Shown in pieces: positions 5,568-6,847 of a stretch of DNA of 6,847 bases. Below the pieces are notes generated by a model that worked only from the letters and a program-made list of their open reading frames with translations, made no database searches and had not been told where the DNA came from. The DNA is taken from the NCBI GenBank assembly GCA_021816665.1, contig JAKAXI010000101.1, positions 1 to 6,847 on the forward strand. Direction: 5' to 3'. The stretch is from Bacillota bacterium (GTDB taxonomy: Bacteria > Bacillota > Bacilli > Alicyclobacillales > Alicyclobacillaceae). The position numbers and the translations under genes are program-made. How positions within the stretch are numbered: position 1 is the first letter of the stretch; every line of letters starts with the position of its first letter.

Positions 5568-6242
5568 GTGAGAGACGAGCCCTTCAATGGTAGCAAGACT
5601 TCGCCTCTACCGTCTGTGCGTGTTTTGTTTGACGACGCTTCGGCAGTGGAGGACTTGACGAGCGATCTGGACCGTGTGCTGTTCGGATTAGGGGACCGGC
5701 GATTAACGGTGGTCTGTGTGGGCACGGACCGTTCCACTGGAGACGCGTTCGGGCCGATTGTCGGCACGAAGTTGAAACGGTCCATACGTTGGCCGTGGGT
5801 TGAAATTTTCGGGACTTTGGACGAGCCCGTCCACGCCGTAAACCTGGCATCAACACTTGAGGAAATTCATCGTGCTCATCCGGTCGCGCCCTACATCATT
5901 GCGATCGACGCCTGTTTGGGAAAGTTTGATCACGTCGGGCAGATCATTATGGAGCCAGGACCTTTGCGCCCAGGGGCAGGTGTCAAAAAGTCGCTGCCAG
6001 CGTTCGGGGACTACACACTTACGGGCGTGGTGAACGTGTCTGGTTTTATGGAGTACTTCGTCTTACAGAACACGCGTCTTGGCATTGTCATGCGCATGTC
6101 CGACGTCGTCGTGGAGGCGCTGTTGTCGAGTTTTCACAAACTTGCAATGCGGCGTACGTTTCTTGGGGCTTCGACCGACCGCGCGACTGCGGCCAGTCGT
6201 GAACCCCAGAGTTTTCCTAGTGGAACGCTCCCTGCAGGTTAA
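5568..6242 (+). CDS. yyaC: Sporulation protein YyaC, GPR-related putative spore protease
   Basis: A 224-residue protein of the YyaC family, related to the germination protease GPR and made in the developing forespore. The family motifs are clear: VCVGTDRSTGDAFGPIVGTKL (49-69), GTLDEPVHAVNL (82-93), IDACLG (113-118), PGPLRPGAGVKK, and the highly conserved LTGVVNVSGFMEYFVLQNTRL (151-171). These hold the acidic and glycine residues expected of a GPR-like active site; a proteolytic activity has not been firmly shown for the family. The GTG at 5568 is preceded by AGGAGG with six bases of spacing. The roughly 30 residues after the conserved core (195-224), rich in Ser, Thr, Pro and Arg, are longer than in B. 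subtilis YyaC (about 205 residues). It is the only conserved plus-strand gene here and converges on DUF4446. Confidence 0.95.
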   Translation: MRDEPFNGSKTSPLPSVRVLFDDASAVEDLTSDLDRVLFGLGDRRLTVVCVGTDRSTGDAFGPIVGTKLKRSIRWPWVEIFGTLDEPVHAVNLASTLEEIHRAHPVAPYIIAIDACLGKFDHVGQIIMEPGPLRPGAGVKKSLPAFGDYTLTGVVNVSGFMEYFVLQNTRLGIVMRMSDVVVEALLSSFHKLAMRRTFLGASTDRATAASREPQSFPSGTLPAG

Positions 6243-6778
6243 TGGTCGCGGCGGCCCGTCGGTTCAGCCGTCGGTGCCGCTTGCGAGATCACGCTCGTCT
6301 CCTCATCCGTCAGAGGGTAGCGAGAAGCGCCCTGCATGACTGGTTTTGCGTATGTACGCGACTCCTCGCGCCCGTAAATCGAGGAGAGTACCACTCCGTT
6401 TTGGTCTTCGTCAAGCAAGGCCACAGAAAAGCTTAGATCGCTGCCTTGGTTGGAAAACGCGTTGTAACGGTACACTTGCGGTGTACCCACCTTGCTGCGG
6501 AGGACCCGGCGCAGGTTTTTGAGGTCCTGGTGCAGTTCGGCGATTTCTTCTTGCTCCATCCTCTCGAGAGTCGCTCTGATCTCGCCGACCGCACCCATCG
6601 TGTTCTGGTACACCGCGTCTAAGTCGGCGGTTTCATGGATGGACTTCCAACGGCGCACTTGTCGGCGCAGCTTCGCATTCACAGAGAGAGCGATAATGGC
6701 GAGGATCACGGCAATAACAGCGACTGCTGCTACCAAACCAAGCGCGATCACCAAATGGCTTTGAATCTGAGTTAACAT
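6239..6778 (-). CDS. DUF4446 family membrane-anchored protein
   Basis: A 179-residue protein with one N-terminal membrane helix (about residues 9-34), a basic patch KLRRQVRRWK (36-45), then a helical, coiled-coil-prone region (about 55-96). After it comes the conserved C-terminal block, with the pattern VYRYNAFSNQGSDLSFSVALL (102-122), NGVVLSSIYGREESRTYAKP and YPLTDEE, as in DUF4446. The last 16 or so residues are variable. Function is unknown; homologues lie near parB and yyaC in many Bacillales. The ATG at 6778 follows GGGGAGGT with about nine bases of spacing. Its TAA overlaps the yyaC stop on the opposite strand, leaving no room for a terminator between the genes. Anchoring with the coiled coil inside the cell is inference. 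Confidence 0.88.
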   Translation of the reverse strand: MLTQIQSHLVIALGLVAAVAVIAVILAIIALSVNAKLRRQVRRWKSIHETADLDAVYQNTMGAVGEIRATLERMEQEEIAELHQDLKNLRRVLRSKVGTPQVYRYNAFSNQGSDLSFSVALLDEDQNGVVLSSIYGREESRTYAKPVMQGASRYPLTDEETSVISQAAPTAEPTGRRDH

Positions 6779-6847
6779 CCGGATTGTACCTCCCCAGCCT
6801 CTCTTGCGGATCGCCTACATGTCTATAGTTCACGCTTCAGTGGGCTT

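Noticed and set aside
6254..6284. Repeated CCGTCGGT within the end of the DUF4446 gene
   Set aside because: Two short direct copies in coding sequence with no T-run, so not a yyaC terminator or a meaningful repeat.
6779..6847. Possible end of a parB gene at the right edge
   Set aside because: All three minus-strand frames stop within a few codons and none of the short tails is recognisable as ParB. Only the ribosome site of the DUF4446 gene can be supported.

Overview
The window is a chromosomal core block of a spore-forming Firmicute, close to the replication origin. The gene set (rplI, yybS-type DUF2232, rpsR, ssb, rpsF, ychF, a DUF951 gene, yyaC, DUF4446) is the oriC-proximal neighbourhood known from Bacillales. 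The yyaC gene points to an endospore former. Moderate GC content, frequent TTG and GTG starts, a cysteine-containing S18 and a MazG-like gene next to DUF2232 fit an Alicyclobacillus-like or related lineage better than Bacillus itself. That placement is inference. No mobile element, CRISPR array, tRNA or rRNA was seen, and nothing here looks recently transferred.

Layout from left to right. Positions 1-1463 (minus strand) hold a tight run: MazG-like gene, then DUF2232 membrane protein (stop and start overlap), then rplI, which runs off the left edge. Positions 1464-1684 are a leader or spacer with an imperfect hairpin. A strong intrinsic terminator at 1685-1715 closes the upstream operon. Positions 1729-2831 (minus) are rpsF-ssb-rpsR. 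They are preceded by a recognisable promoter (2916-2944) and a short structured 5' leader that may be an S6:S18 autoregulatory element. Positions 2986-4089 (minus) are ychF, which has its own near-consensus promoter (4123-4151).

Positions 4152-4582 hold no conserved gene but contain a candidate 39-residue, strongly basic small protein on the plus strand (4307-4426) with a very good Shine-Dalgarno sequence, then a weak hairpin plus T-run. Positions 4583-5463 (minus) hold a DUF951 protein and a CvpA-like membrane protein. The 104-base divergent space 5464-5567 carries a forespore-type promoter for yyaC (5568-6242, plus) and a dyad over its -35 element. DUF4446 (6239-6778, minus) converges on yyaC with overlapping stop codons. 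The last 69 bases (6779-6847) show only the Shine-Dalgarno sequence of the DUF4446 gene. In related genomes parB usually lies nearby, but no part of it can be identified here.

Together the genes serve translation (S6, S18, L9, the ribosome-associated ATPase YchF), replication and repair (SSB), and sporulation (YyaC), with several conserved membrane or small proteins of unknown role. The least ordinary items are the small basic ORF, the rpsF leader, the symmetrical yyaC/cvpA-like promoter region, and the absence of gdpP between the DUF2232 gene and rplI.
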